A stretch of 64,000 bases of DNA from Neospora caninum Liverpool (lineage: Eukaryota > Apicomplexa > Conoidasida > Eucoccidiorida > Sarcocystidae): the NCBI RefSeq assembly GCF_000208865.1, contig NC_018396.1:1574630-1638629 (forward strand), in the 5' to 3' direction. The notes beneath the pieces were generated by a model. That model did not search any database, was not told the origin of the DNA, and was given only the letters and a program-made list of their open reading frames with translations. Positions 23,065 to 34,819 of this stretch are shown one piece after another; within the stretch, counting starts at the first letter, position 1, and each line of letters opens with the position of its first letter. Made by a program: the position numbers and the translations under genes.

Positions 23065-24234
23065 ATGGAGACTAGTGGGAAATGTCGAGTGAGCGCGACA
23101 GATGGAATGAGTTTGTCCCGGGTTGCGCCTCCGAAAAGGCATGGCAGTGGTCTCCCCATTGCACGGAAGTCGCGGCATCGCATTTCCCTCGTCCTACTTG
23201 GCGGTTGTGTCTGGTTGGTCGCCGCACTCCTTCAGCTGACGAGAAACAATGGCGCTCTGCCAGGTGTACCCGTGGCCTGGGCAGCGCCGGACGACGGATC
23301 AGACAACTCGGACTGTGTAGACGTGCCTGCGTTTTCATTTGAGGACTTCAACGAGCAGCCCGATGTTTCTCTGGTTTACACGAACGCGGCAGTATTCCGG
23401 CCGACAAGCATGTTTCGAACCGTCGGTCTCGTTAGGTTTGTTCGAGTCTTTGGTGTTCCGATCGTGGCCTCGAGTTCCGTAGGAGATGCGGCTTTGTCCC
23501 ATGCCGCCAGCATCTTTGCCGATTTTCTCGACAACGACAGAGACGGCAAACCGGACAACGAAGACGCAGTGAACGCCATGAGATCGTACAGTGTCGTTCT
23601 TGGGTTCACTAAGGACGCCGAGGAGTCTACCGAGATGTGGACGAAGAGACTCGAACAGCCGCAAGCGAAACAGTTCCGCGACCAGTACAACTGCAATCTT
23701 CGATTTTTTGAGCTGTGGCGCTCAGACATCAATCCCGTGTGGCACGTGAAGCGAAGAGAGTATTTCAAAAGCCTAAAAGACCAAGACTTCGTCCCTTCAT
23801 CTGACTCCACACAACGACGGAAGCAGTGCGCCGACTTCCGTTCAGAATCGTTCGACTGGCCCATCTGGTACTTCCCTTTCACAATATCCTACTACGGTCT
23901 TCTGGATTTCTTGACCGACGACCAAGTTAAAGTGCTGGAAGGTGCCATGCAGAAAGCGAAGCGTCTGCGGAAGTTTGACAGCCACTACGATGACGATGCT
24001 GAAATGGAAAAAGGTGACTTTTTTGCCTGGTCCCTCATCACCAGGATTGGTGGCACTCAGTGTCACTGCGATGCCAGCGACGTCGGAGCTACATGGAAAG
24101 TTTGCACCCCCGACGAATTTGCGTCTCTTTTCGAAGTGTGGGCATCCGTTCTCGACACCCTCAAAGGACTCCCAAAGCAGATCTACGAAGCAATGTATGC
24201 CAGTCCTGCGCTCGCAGGTGCTTCTGATTCATGA
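23065..24234 (+). CDS. Secreted or membrane-anchored protein with DxDxDG loop (unknown function)
   Basis: Single-exon frame of 389 residues with ATG in good context (GCCATGG). After a basic 39-residue lead there is a hydrophobic segment (about 40-58) that would act as signal anchor or late signal peptide, with a possible cleavage after AWA (73). The lumenal part has FGVPIVAS, then HAASIFADFLDNDRDGKPDN (residues 146-165), in which DNDRDG forms an EF-hand or dockerin-like calcium loop. Later blocks include WYFPFTISYYG and FAWSLITRIGG, then the CHC pair. My impression is of a conserved family of secreted proteins with a 'AxxLDNDxDGxPDN' signature, but I cannot name it or check it. Function is unassigned; a calcium-dependent fold is inference. 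Confidence 0.75.
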   Translation: METSGKCRVSATDGMSLSRVAPPKRHGSGLPIARKSRHRISLVLLGGCVWLVAALLQLTRNNGALPGVPVAWAAPDDGSDNSDCVDVPAFSFEDFNEQPDVSLVYTNAAVFRPTSMFRTVGLVRFVRVFGVPIVASSSVGDAALSHAASIFADFLDNDRDGKPDNEDAVNAMRSYSVVLGFTKDAEESTEMWTKRLEQPQAKQFRDQYNCNLRFFELWRSDINPVWHVKRREYFKSLKDQDFVPSSDSTQRRKQCADFRSESFDWPIWYFPFTISYYGLLDFLTDDQVKVLEGAMQKAKRLRKFDSHYDDDAEMEKGDFFAWSLITRIGGTQCHCDASDVGATWKVCTPDEFASLFEVWASVLDTLKGLPKQIYEAMYASPALAGASDS

Positions 24235-26426
24235 GAGACTACAGGCAGATTTCCCGAGCCAAAACCGCGGAGTTTTCCCGAGCTTGTGAAATGATTCGTC
24301 TTTGTGTTTGCCACAGTGAAGAACGTGGTGGTTGCTTCAAACAAAGTTTACTGGCAGATGACGCTACTTCGAAAAGTGAGGAGGTGCGTTATGTGATTCG
24401 CGACTGGCTCCTAGTGATCTCAATGGTTTGATTAAAAGCTCAAGTGACCGTAGCAATAAAATGCGTATCACCATTTAGCTCTCTCCTCAGTTCCACATAA
24501 CTTGGTTGTTGAATCGCATGGCCGAAGTCACATTGCTTGTTCCCCGGCGCATCTCAACACGGTGACTTGGGACTGGAACATCCAGCGACGATTTCTTCGT
24601 TGCAAACGGGGGCGACTGGAAACCTGAAAATCCACATATTTCCTCAAACACGGAAGCTCTCGCTGCGTACAGCTGTCTCACAACTTCCCCGAGACTGTGG
24701 TCCCATTCCGACCGACGGGTCTATATGCTGACACTCCTGTGCTGTTACTAATGCACGTCGGTTCACAAGGATGCCGCCAGTTCGTCTCTCTACGCAGACT
24801 CTCTTCTCGCTAGCTATGCACCTCACGACGCTGTCACTTCAAAACACCACAATCCAGCGACTTGCTTCTATTAACTCGTACCGTCTAAGGTAGACGCAGG
24901 AGATAGGAACGAGGGATGCGCACTCGGGTAGTCGGGGCTCTGGTGTGGCGACCTAAGCGATATGACAGCTTCTCACACGTCAATCTTTCGTTTTGCTTCG
25001 GACAGGCAAAAGTCCTGGTTGGAAGAGAGAACGACTTTCTTTCCAAGCTGGTTTTGAGCGCGTTGTGCGTGCTTCGAACGTTCCAGTTCTGCGAAGCGGA
25101 CACCGCCGGTTGGGAAACGCCCCGAAAGTGGGATACACCCGATATTTTTCTGTCATACTGAAGATTCTGATGAGAAACACATCTAAAACATCGGCGCCGG
25201 AGTCATGCACTTTTCGTAGGGTTTTCTTTTTTCTGCATGCCCAGCACAGTCTTCCCTCTCAAGTGAGTGGACGGGGGTCACCTGCCTTCTCATCCACAGA
25301 CAGCACCCCTCTAGGAGACTCTCCGCTTGTTTCCACAAGCACGGAAAGAGCATTCCAAGGTAACGCGCTTCAAAATCCGTTTTTTTTCCCTCAGTTGCCT
25401 TTTCCGCATGTTCGCCACTCTTTTGTCAAAAACCAGAAAACCGTCCCGCCAGTACGCTATTATCTTTTCTACCCTGCAATGGATGACTCGGCCGCGTCTT
25501 GCCCCCGTGCGCGCAGTCGTCTCTTTCGATCGGTCGTTTTTGGTTCCCTCTCATCTTGTCTTGAGACTCAAAAAGCCTCTCTTTGTGTGTCAGGGCGTTC
25601 ACCCTGGAGCCATGAGCGATTTGTATCCTTTTCTTGTCTTTGAAAAGAAGGAACAGGTGCCGAGCATATGATCTCTTCGATTAACCGCTTACAAAATCCA
25701 CGCTTTTCAGCAATGGAAAGTGCGCGACTCATACAGATACCGTTGTGACGAGGGCATTGTCGCCGCCCCTCCTACGTGTCTTGTTAACGGATACACAGCA
25801 AGTTGGAAAGGCGACTTGTCTTTCCACCTCCTTTTTATAGGCTTTTTCTTTTCCCTTCTTCTCTTCCCTCTTTTCTTCTCGGGTTTCGTTTCTTCTTTTT
25901 CCCCTCTCGTTTTGCCAACAACTCATTCGCGTTATCTCCACTCGTGGAGTGCAGTTCTCTTGCGTTCTCGATCCTGCCTTACTGCTTTGTCTCTCCTCCA
26001 TCGCGTTTTTCCTCGTTTCACGTCCCACATTTCCCTGTCTTACATATACCTTCGTAAATCCTGCGAAGCTCCTATTGTGCACCCACATCCATATGTATAT
26101 ACATATATATGCCTGGAGAGATATACCCGAAGTGCGCTCTCGTTGTCTGTATCCATCGAGCTATGCAGGTGTACATCCACCTCGCTGTCTCGATGTGTCC
26201 AAAGTGCACACGCCAGCACGCATCAGCGTGGACGTTTGCCCCGGGCAAAGTGCCTTGCGAATGCTTGCGTTCTGTTGATGGCCTGTCTGAAGTGCCAGCG
26301 CGCGCGTTCCCCTAATTCGATGTCCACGCTCAGCACTTCCCGCCCAGCCTCCCCTGTCCACTGAAACCAAACACTTCGCGGTGGCCACGCGTTTTGCCTC
26401 GTGCCCGGACACTGTTCCAAATCGAA
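24235..26426. other. Spacer and promoter/5' UTR of the alveolin gene
   Basis: A 216-codon plus frame at 24993-25643 and others shorter are open but low-complexity and not motif-bearing. T/CT-rich sequence at 25800-26060 resembles coccidian 5' leader DNA. No repeat arrays or RNA genes were recognised. Confidence 0.45.
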
Positions 26427-29284
26427 ATGGAGCACGGCCAGCTCCTCTCTGCCGGGAGTCTGAGGCCGGAGCCGGGGCAGCGTCTGCCTGTGGGAACTGG
26501 CCGGGCTTGGCGCGGCACTCTGTCCCCGCCGCGTTTGGGCACACGCGCAGCAGACTGGGCGCACCCGGCAGATCGCGGTTCTGCGTCTTGCGCCCCACCG
26601 CGAATCAACTCCGAGCCGGCCCTTGCGCCGCCGTTTCCGGCTGCGTGTCCGCCGTCTCCCTCCGTTCCACTGCCGCAGCGTGGGCTGCGTCCCGGCATTC
26701 ACGGCGTCGCTCCAGCTCCTGGAGAAAGCATCGGTTTCTCTGGAGACGTGCGCAGCCACGCGGGATCCTTCGGCCATCACCCGCAACAGAGTCTCGCCAC
26801 ACGCCTGCAGAGCTCCGAGAGACGCCCCCGCGATGCCGAAGCGTCTTTCCTCGCGGAGCGTACCAAGATGTGGGGGGCCGTGGCAGGGGCGTCGAGCGGC
26901 GACGAAGCCAAACCGCTGGAGCGAACCGCCTTCTCGGTGAGTGAAGAGACACCGCTTTCGAGCGTCTCCAAGGACCACGCGAATTACCCATCTTTCTTCC
27001 CTCCAACCTCTCAGGCAGGAACACCCGCTGAAAGAGAGACAGGTTTGAGAGATCCTGCTGGACAAGGCCGGCCGCGAAGTCCTGGTGGACCGACGTACCC
27101 AGGACATCTTCCGTCTCCCGTTTCCTTCGCTTCACTGGCTGCCCTCCGGCAGCACGGGGGGGGTCCGGCGACGCGTTCGCGTTGGGGGGCTGGAGAAGCC
27201 CACTCGGAGGAATCCAAGCACCTTGCAGAGACAAGAAGCGACGGAGAAGATCCGGCTTCCTCTGGTGCCGGCACGCGAGAAAACCCCGCGGGATTCGAGG
27301 GAGGACACGACCCCGCGGGCCCGCGCGTTTCCTCGTTCACCGGATCGAGACTACTCGAGTCCGTCTCCCAGGTGTACATCCCGGAGAAACTGCAGTGTGA
27401 ACCCCAAGTTGTGGTACGTTGGGAAAGAGAGAAGAGAACCGGTTTCTGGGGACCTTCGAGTTGCGCGCATGGCCCTTTCGCACAAACATGGCAGGAAGCG
27501 TGCACTTCCGGCAAAGACGGTAGGGATAGCTGTGGAAGTGCCTGATTGGAACACTGGAATAGTTCATGAAGAATTATGGCGTCTCTGAAGGAACACTGTT
27601 GACGTTTGCAAGCACGCCGGTCTAGCCGTCGGTTAGCTGGAATGTGGGGAACCGGAACCCCCCGGGCTTTCTTGCCTCTTTTTTAGCCCACAGTGCATCG
27701 AGCGGGGTGGGTGGCCGACCGCGTTTTTTCCGCCCACGCATGGTCTCGATCTGATCGAGAGTCAGCTTCACGTGCGCGTGAAAAGCGCCTCCTGCCTTTC
27801 TTTCGCCACCAGCTGCAATCGAGACTCCGTGCTCCTCTGTGCTTCTGTCTTTTTCCGCTTCCTCCTCCCTGTTCTCTCGCCTCTCCACGAGAGGCTTTTG
27901 CCCGCCTCTCCCGTGAGCGGCGCGCGAGCCAAAGGGTCTAAGCAGAGTCGCGATTGATTCAACTGGTCACCTTTTTGTCACCGATTGGTCGCCTGTTTGT
28001 CGCGTGTCGCTGCATGCTTTCCCTGACTCCTCTAGGAAACCGTCATCACAGTCCCACGCGTTATGTACGAACAGAAAATCACAGAAGTGCCTCAGGTGAT
28101 GGTTCGCGAGCGCGTAGTCGAAGTCCCCCAAGTCGTCCGAAAGGAGAAAGTTGTCACAATTCCCAAAATTGAAATCCAGGTGAGGGGAACAGATGATATG
28201 ATTTCTGCTGTATCGCCCCCAAGGCAACTAACGGTCTCGAGCATTGCACTCGCCCCGCAAACACCCCAAACGCGCGGATTTATGTCGGGTTTGGTTTCGT
28301 CTGAGTCCTTGCTCCTTCGTCCTTCATCTTTCCTTCTTCATCTTCCTTTTGGCATCTTCTTTTCTCGACCCTTTTTTCGTCCTTTGTTTCAGGAGAAAAT
28401 CGTCGAGCTGCCAGTCATCAAGTACGTGGACAAAGTCGTGGAGGTGCCGCAGTACGTCATTGCCGAGAAGTTCATTTCGACAGACGAGGTGATTCGCCAG
28501 GAAAAAATAGTGCCGATCCCCAAGATCGAGGTCGTAGAGAAAATCATCCAAACGCCGAAAGTCATTCAAGTCGAAAAGATTGTCGATGTCCCCCGGATTG
28601 AATACAGAGAGGTAACTCATGCAGTGTCTCTTCTCCCTTGACTCTCCCTATTTTCCGTTGGCCTGTTCCTCTCCTTTACTTTCCTCCTCCCTTCCCCGGT
28701 CTTCCGTTCGTGCCTTCTGGTGCTTTCCTTCCGTTTCTTCCCGTCGTGTGCGTTCTCCCTTCTTTCGCTCGTTGTCTCGTTCTCTGTTTCCTTCCTATCT
28801 TCGATTCTGTGTCTCTCCTCCCTTTTCCGTTACCTCGCTTTTCTGCCTCTCCGTCTTTCGTTCCTTCACGCTGTTTCGCACCGCCTTCGGTTTCTCCTTC
28901 TCGCTTTTCCCCTCGTGGTTCCTTTCGGCCGTCTTCTCCGGTGACGCGCTGCCACGAGAAACCCGCGAGAACCGTGCGCGTTCCACCCGCGATTTCCCTT
29001 CCAGGTTGAAATCGAGAAGGTTGTGGAAGTCCCCCAGGTCGAGATTCAGTACGTCGAGCGGGAGGTTCCCGTGCCCCAGAGGGTCATTAGGCACGTCCAC
29101 GTCGACAAAATCGTGGAAGTTCGGCAGAAGAAGGTAAGACAAACGCAGAGCTGGTTTTGTGTCACTCTAAAAAGCGTGTACAGACACTTCGATGTCGACG
29201 AGAACAAGGTGCCCTCTCTCTCTGCTTCGCGCTTAATCCCAAACTAAAATATAGGTGCAGCTCTCTTTATATGTAATCATATGC

Positions 29285-29319
<35 letters not shown>

Positions 29320-31782
29320 TTTGTGTGGTGTAGAGGAAGGCGAGCGATATTGCGTACTCTTTCTCCTGTTAATTCAAGCACAAACACAACGCAAGTGTGT
29401 TTTGGAATCTAAATCGATAGGACTGCGTGTGTCGCGCGGGGATGTGCCGCTTGTCTATAGATTGTCGAGAAGATCGTGAAGATCCCTGTCCCTCGTTACG
29501 TCGAAGTCCCCAAGTACATTGAACAGCCGGTTCCGCGGGAGAAGATTGTGAGGGTGGAGAAAAAAATCGAAAGGTGTGTTGTGCGCCGTTCCCAGCTAGC
29601 GACTCTCGCCACAAGATGCCTGGTAGATCTCGCGCATTCAGGCTTTCTCCGTCGAATGTGTGGCTCTGTGAACCTTGTTGAATCCCCCTTCTGATCTCGT
29701 TGAAGCCCCGCGTCGCTATCGCTTCTCGCTCTTCCCTGTCTACGTCTCTTTGTCTAGCCCCCCGCTCTTTTGGTTTTCTTTCGCCACTTTGTTTCTCTTC
29801 TTTGCTCTCGCAGGATCTCGCTTCTTGTGTGCCCCCGTCAACGCTACATGCACCTGACTGGCCTGTAAAAAGACTTATCAAACGTGCGCTCTATGTGAAG
29901 ATGTACACATATTTACATGCCTGTGTCTCTCTGCATATATGGATGCCATACTGAGTTATACTTTTACATACATGTACACTTACGTATATACATGTGTAAG
30001 TGGCTGTTTCGTTTCTTCTTGTTCCAAGCTCATATACATCGGAACATCGTCTCGCTTGCAGAACCTTCTGCCTGTTCCACGTTTCAAACAGGAAGGTTCC
30101 GACGCCCCAGCCTCAAGAAGACACGTACCAGGAGGTTGAAAAGCCGGTCTACGTGACAAAGTAAGTAGTCTGGTTGTCTGCACGCGTGCATGCGCTCCGT
30201 CGTGTGGTCGGCTTTTTCTTTTCTCAGGGGATATGTCGATCTCTCACCCCATGCCTTTTGGCCTATGGTGATTCATACTGAGTATATGTCTCTCTCTTTC
30301 GCTGTCGAGTTGCCCTTGGAGCCTGCGGGACGCTGAAAAGCGGATAACACACGACGTGCATCTCGTCGCTCTCTCTTGACGCCTTCTTTCGTCTCGTTCC
30401 CTCTCTTTTCCTTCTCCAGTGTACCTCCTCTCTTGAAACCCTGCGTCGCGTTTTCTCCTTTTTGCGCAGATACATTGAGAGACGAGTGCCTGTCCCAACG
30501 GAAAGAGTCGTCGAGGAGCACGTCCAAGTGGAAGTGAGAGACCTCGTACACCTGGATTTCATCTTGTGTTCACGTGCTCTTCATGTTGTTTCTCTCCACT
30601 GTCTTCAAGACGAAACACATGGCCCACACATCCCAATTCTTCCTGGCTCGTGCTGCGTTCTCATCACCTTTTTTCTTTCTCGGAGTCGTCTCGTCAGCCT
30701 CAACCCCTCATCTTTGCGTGACACGCCTCTTGGGCTCAGGCCGGGATAGGTTCGTTCTCTAGAGCGACGAAAGTGAGGGGAGGACGGTATTTTTTCCCCC
30801 GTCAGCCGCCTCGGCGCTGTGTTTCCTCCGTTCTATTTCACGTTTCGCCTTTGCTTCCTTTTTTAGGTGCCACGGGAGGTGATTGTGAAGAAGCCGTACG
30901 ACGTGGTTCGCCTCGTGGAGAAACAAGTGGAAGTGGCTGTTCCCTTTGTCTCGGGAGACCCTCTGATTTTGACGGCGGAGGGGTACATTCCTTTTCAAGA
31001 GTTTGCGCGAAAGTCGCAGGTGCTGACTCCGAAGGACAGGCAGTTCTACGAGCGGCAGTCCGAGGCTCTCGGCTCTGTGCATGCACCCACCTGGGACCAG
31101 CAGAGTCTCCCTTCGCCCGCGCGCTCTTTCTCTCCTGCCTCAGAGGTCGCCAGCTCTCGAGGAGTAAGCGGAAGGAGTCAGACAACGTCGCACACATTTC
31201 AAACACCGAAAGGCCTCCTCGACGTATTCTTTTATACTCTGGAAAGAGACATGCAGATATACAGACGAGACTGTATCCATGGACGTACTTTGTAGATGTG
31301 TGCAGGCGCCAATGTATGAGGACGTTGACGAACATATTTGCATATGCATAGGCAGATAGGTGCGTGAGAGTTGGTAGGCGTTCTCAGTGCTCACAGTTTT
31401 GGGGAAGGCTTTGAGAGAGGCAGAACAGGTGGATGTGTAGCAAACGCAAAGCGAATGCTGCTTAGAGAGAACGAGCTCAAATGTGGAGGCGAAACGCGGG
31501 AGGACGTCTGTGGGCAGTCACGAGGACCAGTTCGCTTTCAAAGGGACGGCTCGACTGCCTCAAGAGAGGAATGCGACATGAAAGCGTTTCTGGTGCTGTT
31601 TCAAATGTCTCCAGGCTCAGGCTAGACTGCCGGAGGAAGTCGCCCCCAAAGGAACTTCCTCGTCGATAGGCGCGCTGTCTCAGACCACTCAGCAGTCCGC
31701 CTATCCTCTCTCGCCTCTCAATTCCCCCACCTCGAACTCCACTTGTTCCGGCCGCCCCCATCTCTCTCTAGTCCTCAATTAG
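26427..31782 (+). CDS. Alveolin-domain inner membrane complex protein
   Basis: Intermediate-filament-like protein of the alveolin family that builds the subpellicular network beneath the alveolate inner membrane complex. Exons: 26427-27413, 28036-28179, 28393-28611, 29005-29133, 29461-29573, 30092-30160, 30470-30533, 30867-31163 and 31615-31782; about 729 residues. The N-terminal 329 residues are Pro/Gly/Ser-rich. The alveolin core (exons 2-8) is made of short V/P/K/E repeats such as EKIVEVPQ, KIPVPRYVEVP and RRVPVPTERV, followed by VPFVSGDPLILTAEG. All junctions fit in frame with GT-AG signals. The start ATCGAAATGG suits coccidian context. The last exon (AQARLPEEV onward, or from 31621) is inferred from phase only. 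A possible 78-nt in-frame intron inside exon 1 is reported separately. Which numbered IMC protein this is cannot be told by eye. Confidence 0.9.
29288..29316. repeat. (TA)n microsatellite
   Basis: Pure TA run in intron 4 of the alveolin gene. Confidence 0.95.
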
Positions 31783-34700
31783 TTTTTCAATCGCACCTTA
31801 CCAGGGTTTGTCTCGTACCTCCACACTTTTCTCCGCATGCATGCACAACAATCCGTTCAGTTCTTCAAGTCAACAGTGTTCCTCATATCAACACATACGC
31901 ATTTGTATTGTGCCCGTAGGCCGTCTCTGTAGACAGGTGCCCAGTATTGCAGTTTGTACAGGTGTCTTTCGCGTTGTTCGCATGGGGAAAAAACCGAGTG
32001 TCTTGGGATTTGACAAAGGCAATGGTCTGATGCATGCGTTTCACGCCAAGATTTGTTGAAATGTGTAGGCGTGCAGGCAGGCGCGTGTGTGTGGCCTTGT
32101 TTGAATACGGATTTTAACTCGTGAAACCCAAGGAAATACCACCACACACCCATGTGTTTATAGATGGGTAGAGGGATGGCTGAACGTCAGGGAAACTGTT
32201 TGACCGGGGAAAATCAAGAGTTTCTGAAAACTGTCCGTTGACCACAGGATCGCTCCCGTCAGGCCTCAATCGGGAGAACGAAATTCCGGACTTTTCAACA
32301 GCGCGGCAGTGATTTCCCCGTCGCCCTTGCCGCTAACGTTTCCGGGGGAATTCAACAACGCGGAAGAGAAAGGATTTCTTCTTCCTTCCCCCCCCCCCCC
32401 CCAGTGAATTTTTAACTTCAAATATGAGGGCCACACACGCACTGCGCCCGCTACGTGTGGCACGAGTTTTTTATTCATTCCTTCATGAATGCACACACAC
32501 ACATGCGGAATCGTGTATAAATTACGATACACATTTGCAGACCGGCATGTAGAGATATGCGGGCAAGCCTGAGTGAGGGACGAACTCGCTACGATACATT
32601 TTGCTTGGGTTTTCTTGGGCATTTTGGGCCAGGAGCGCCTTGCGAGACAGTGGAGGAGGGCCAGTAAAAAGAAGTTTCCGATCTTCAACGGTTCTCATTT
32701 GCACCGAGTTCTTCACAGCTTCAGTCACGACTGCCAGGGAAGACGCATGCTCACGTATATAGGAATTATCATGTCGTATCCAGAAATACATCTATATAGA
32801 TCGACGGATAGATGAGTTTTTGCGTGGAGGTACATTTGCCTGTCTAGCTCTCGGGTACCAAAATGTGAGGTGGAATGACCTTAATTCAGGTATCATATTC
32901 TTCAGCAGCACGTTCTTGTGCAAGTGCATTGGTCTGTATATAGTGGTACCGATAGATTGCATGCAAAGGATCGCGTATTGCTAGATCGATATCACGCGAC
33001 TCAGAAACATACTTACCTGCATCCGACACCGAGAGGAGATATGAACAAGGTAGAGCCGCAAGGTACGTACGGAGAATTCGACGTGCATTTCAACCTGCCG
33101 ACTGCGGTTCGTCGCTGCGTCGTATGCGTTCACCATAGGCAGCTGAATACAGTCGGCTCAGCTCCAGTAGGTAACGATTCGGAACGACAGCTGTAGATTT
33201 GGTGCAGTTATGAGAGAAACACACCAGGGTTGCGCCACCAAGAAATTGGGTGAGGTGTGTTTGCGACGGAAATCACAAAGCTGCGGAGCTCTCTAAAACA
33301 CGAAACGAAGGACACATTTTCAGCGTTCCGTAGCTCTCCTCATCTGTCGTGGAAATGCACTAAACAAATCTAGAACCCCCCGGTTTTGCGAGAGGAAACA
33401 TTTAGAACTAACCCGGCAAAGATGACTCGGAGTTTGATCTGATGACGTGCTCTGAAGTCCTTCTGTACACTTTTATTGTCGTCGCTGTTCAACTGACACG
33501 CCTAGGGTTCTACACACTGTAAATCTGTACAGGCAACGGCCTCTTTGCATCACTATATATGTGTATACACACAGATAGGCATATCGATTTGTAGATGGAC
33601 CGCCTGTTATATATATGCAGCAGCCCACAGAGAAATGCCGCGCTTACTCCCTACTCTTTTTAATGAGAAAACCACGGTTTTCCAGGATCTCGTCCCTGCG
33701 TTGTCACTTGCTCCTAGAGTTCCGCTAAACGAATCGAGAAAAATAGGTGACCAACGAGAGGGCGACGACCGCCTTATCGTTTCCGTTCCGCACTCTCGGA
33801 GGTCTGGAGTGTTACTCAGAGACAGCAAATCTCACTGAGCCGACGAAGTCACCGACTCAAAAGTCGGTGCCCCGACGAACGGGTCTTTTACAGAGGATAC
33901 CTGAACTTTGGAGGGGTATTTTCGAACGAGCGTTTGCCGAAACAGATGATTCATCCACATTCAGGAAAACGTGAGTCGTCCTAGCAGAACGTCGTGGCAA
34001 ACGAGAAACTTCAAGTTTGTGTTAGTGAGTGCTGTCTCCGACACTCCAACTATGGCATGAGTTGAACCCTGCGGAGGAGCCGGAACAGCGGGGGCTGCTG
34101 TCGCACGAGAACGCGAATGACGCTTTCCCATTTCGGTTATGCAAATCACGAGAGTAATGTATTCTCGATACCTATTCGTGTACCAAACACAAAGATCTCT
34201 TCTTTTGGAATGGACGAGGGTGTTCGGCGGTACTGCGCGAGGACACGTTTTTCCCGTTTGGTGTTTCGTGCTGACGCCGACAAGCGACAGGCCAAAAGTG
34301 ACTTGGCCTCGGGAATCTATCTCCCACCTACCCGCTCGTTTCTTCCGATTCTCTGCATCCGTTTTCCCCGCCCTTCCACCTTTTTCGCTCGAGAAGAAAG
34401 CCATTTGGGTCTGTATACTGAAAATGCGTAGTTCTATATGCATATGCACAAGCCCGAAAACGTACATATGGGTGTGTGTTTCAGCATTGCCAGAGTCTCG
34501 CTCACCGGGAAAGGGACAGCAGGCCAGCGAAAGGCGCGCAGTGACTTGCTTGTTCTTTCTATTATACATCGCAGAACCCCAAGTATAGTCCAAAATGCGT
34601 GAGTCTTTTCTTTTCTAGGATAGAATCTCTATCGACGCTTCCTTTTCGCGATCTGTATCACAGGCAATAAGCGTACAAGTATATCTGTATCTGTACATGT

Positions 34701-34819
34701 GTACGTCCTCAAAAATCTGTCTCTCTACAGCATGAAGATTATGAACGCAGCGCAACAGTCGCGTGCACTCTGGGTTTTCTTTTCATGCTTGGGAGCGCGC
34801 TCGATTTTCGCAAGACAAG
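31783..34819. other. Spacer and promoter of the copper ATPase
   Basis: About 3 kb without a credible gene. It holds a run of 15 C at 32388-32402 and scattered TA/CA tracts. Frames at 34117-34588 are open on the plus strand but motif-free. A short upstream ATG frame starts at 34731, just before the ATPase start. Confidence 0.5.
32388..32402. repeat. Poly(C) tract, 15 bases
   Basis: Uninterrupted run of 15 C between the alveolin and copper ATPase genes. Confidence 0.95.

Noticed and set aside
26223..27107. 294-codon minus-strand frame opposite the alveolin N-terminus
   Set aside because: Arg/Ser-rich shadow of a GC-rich exon without its own splice or start logic.
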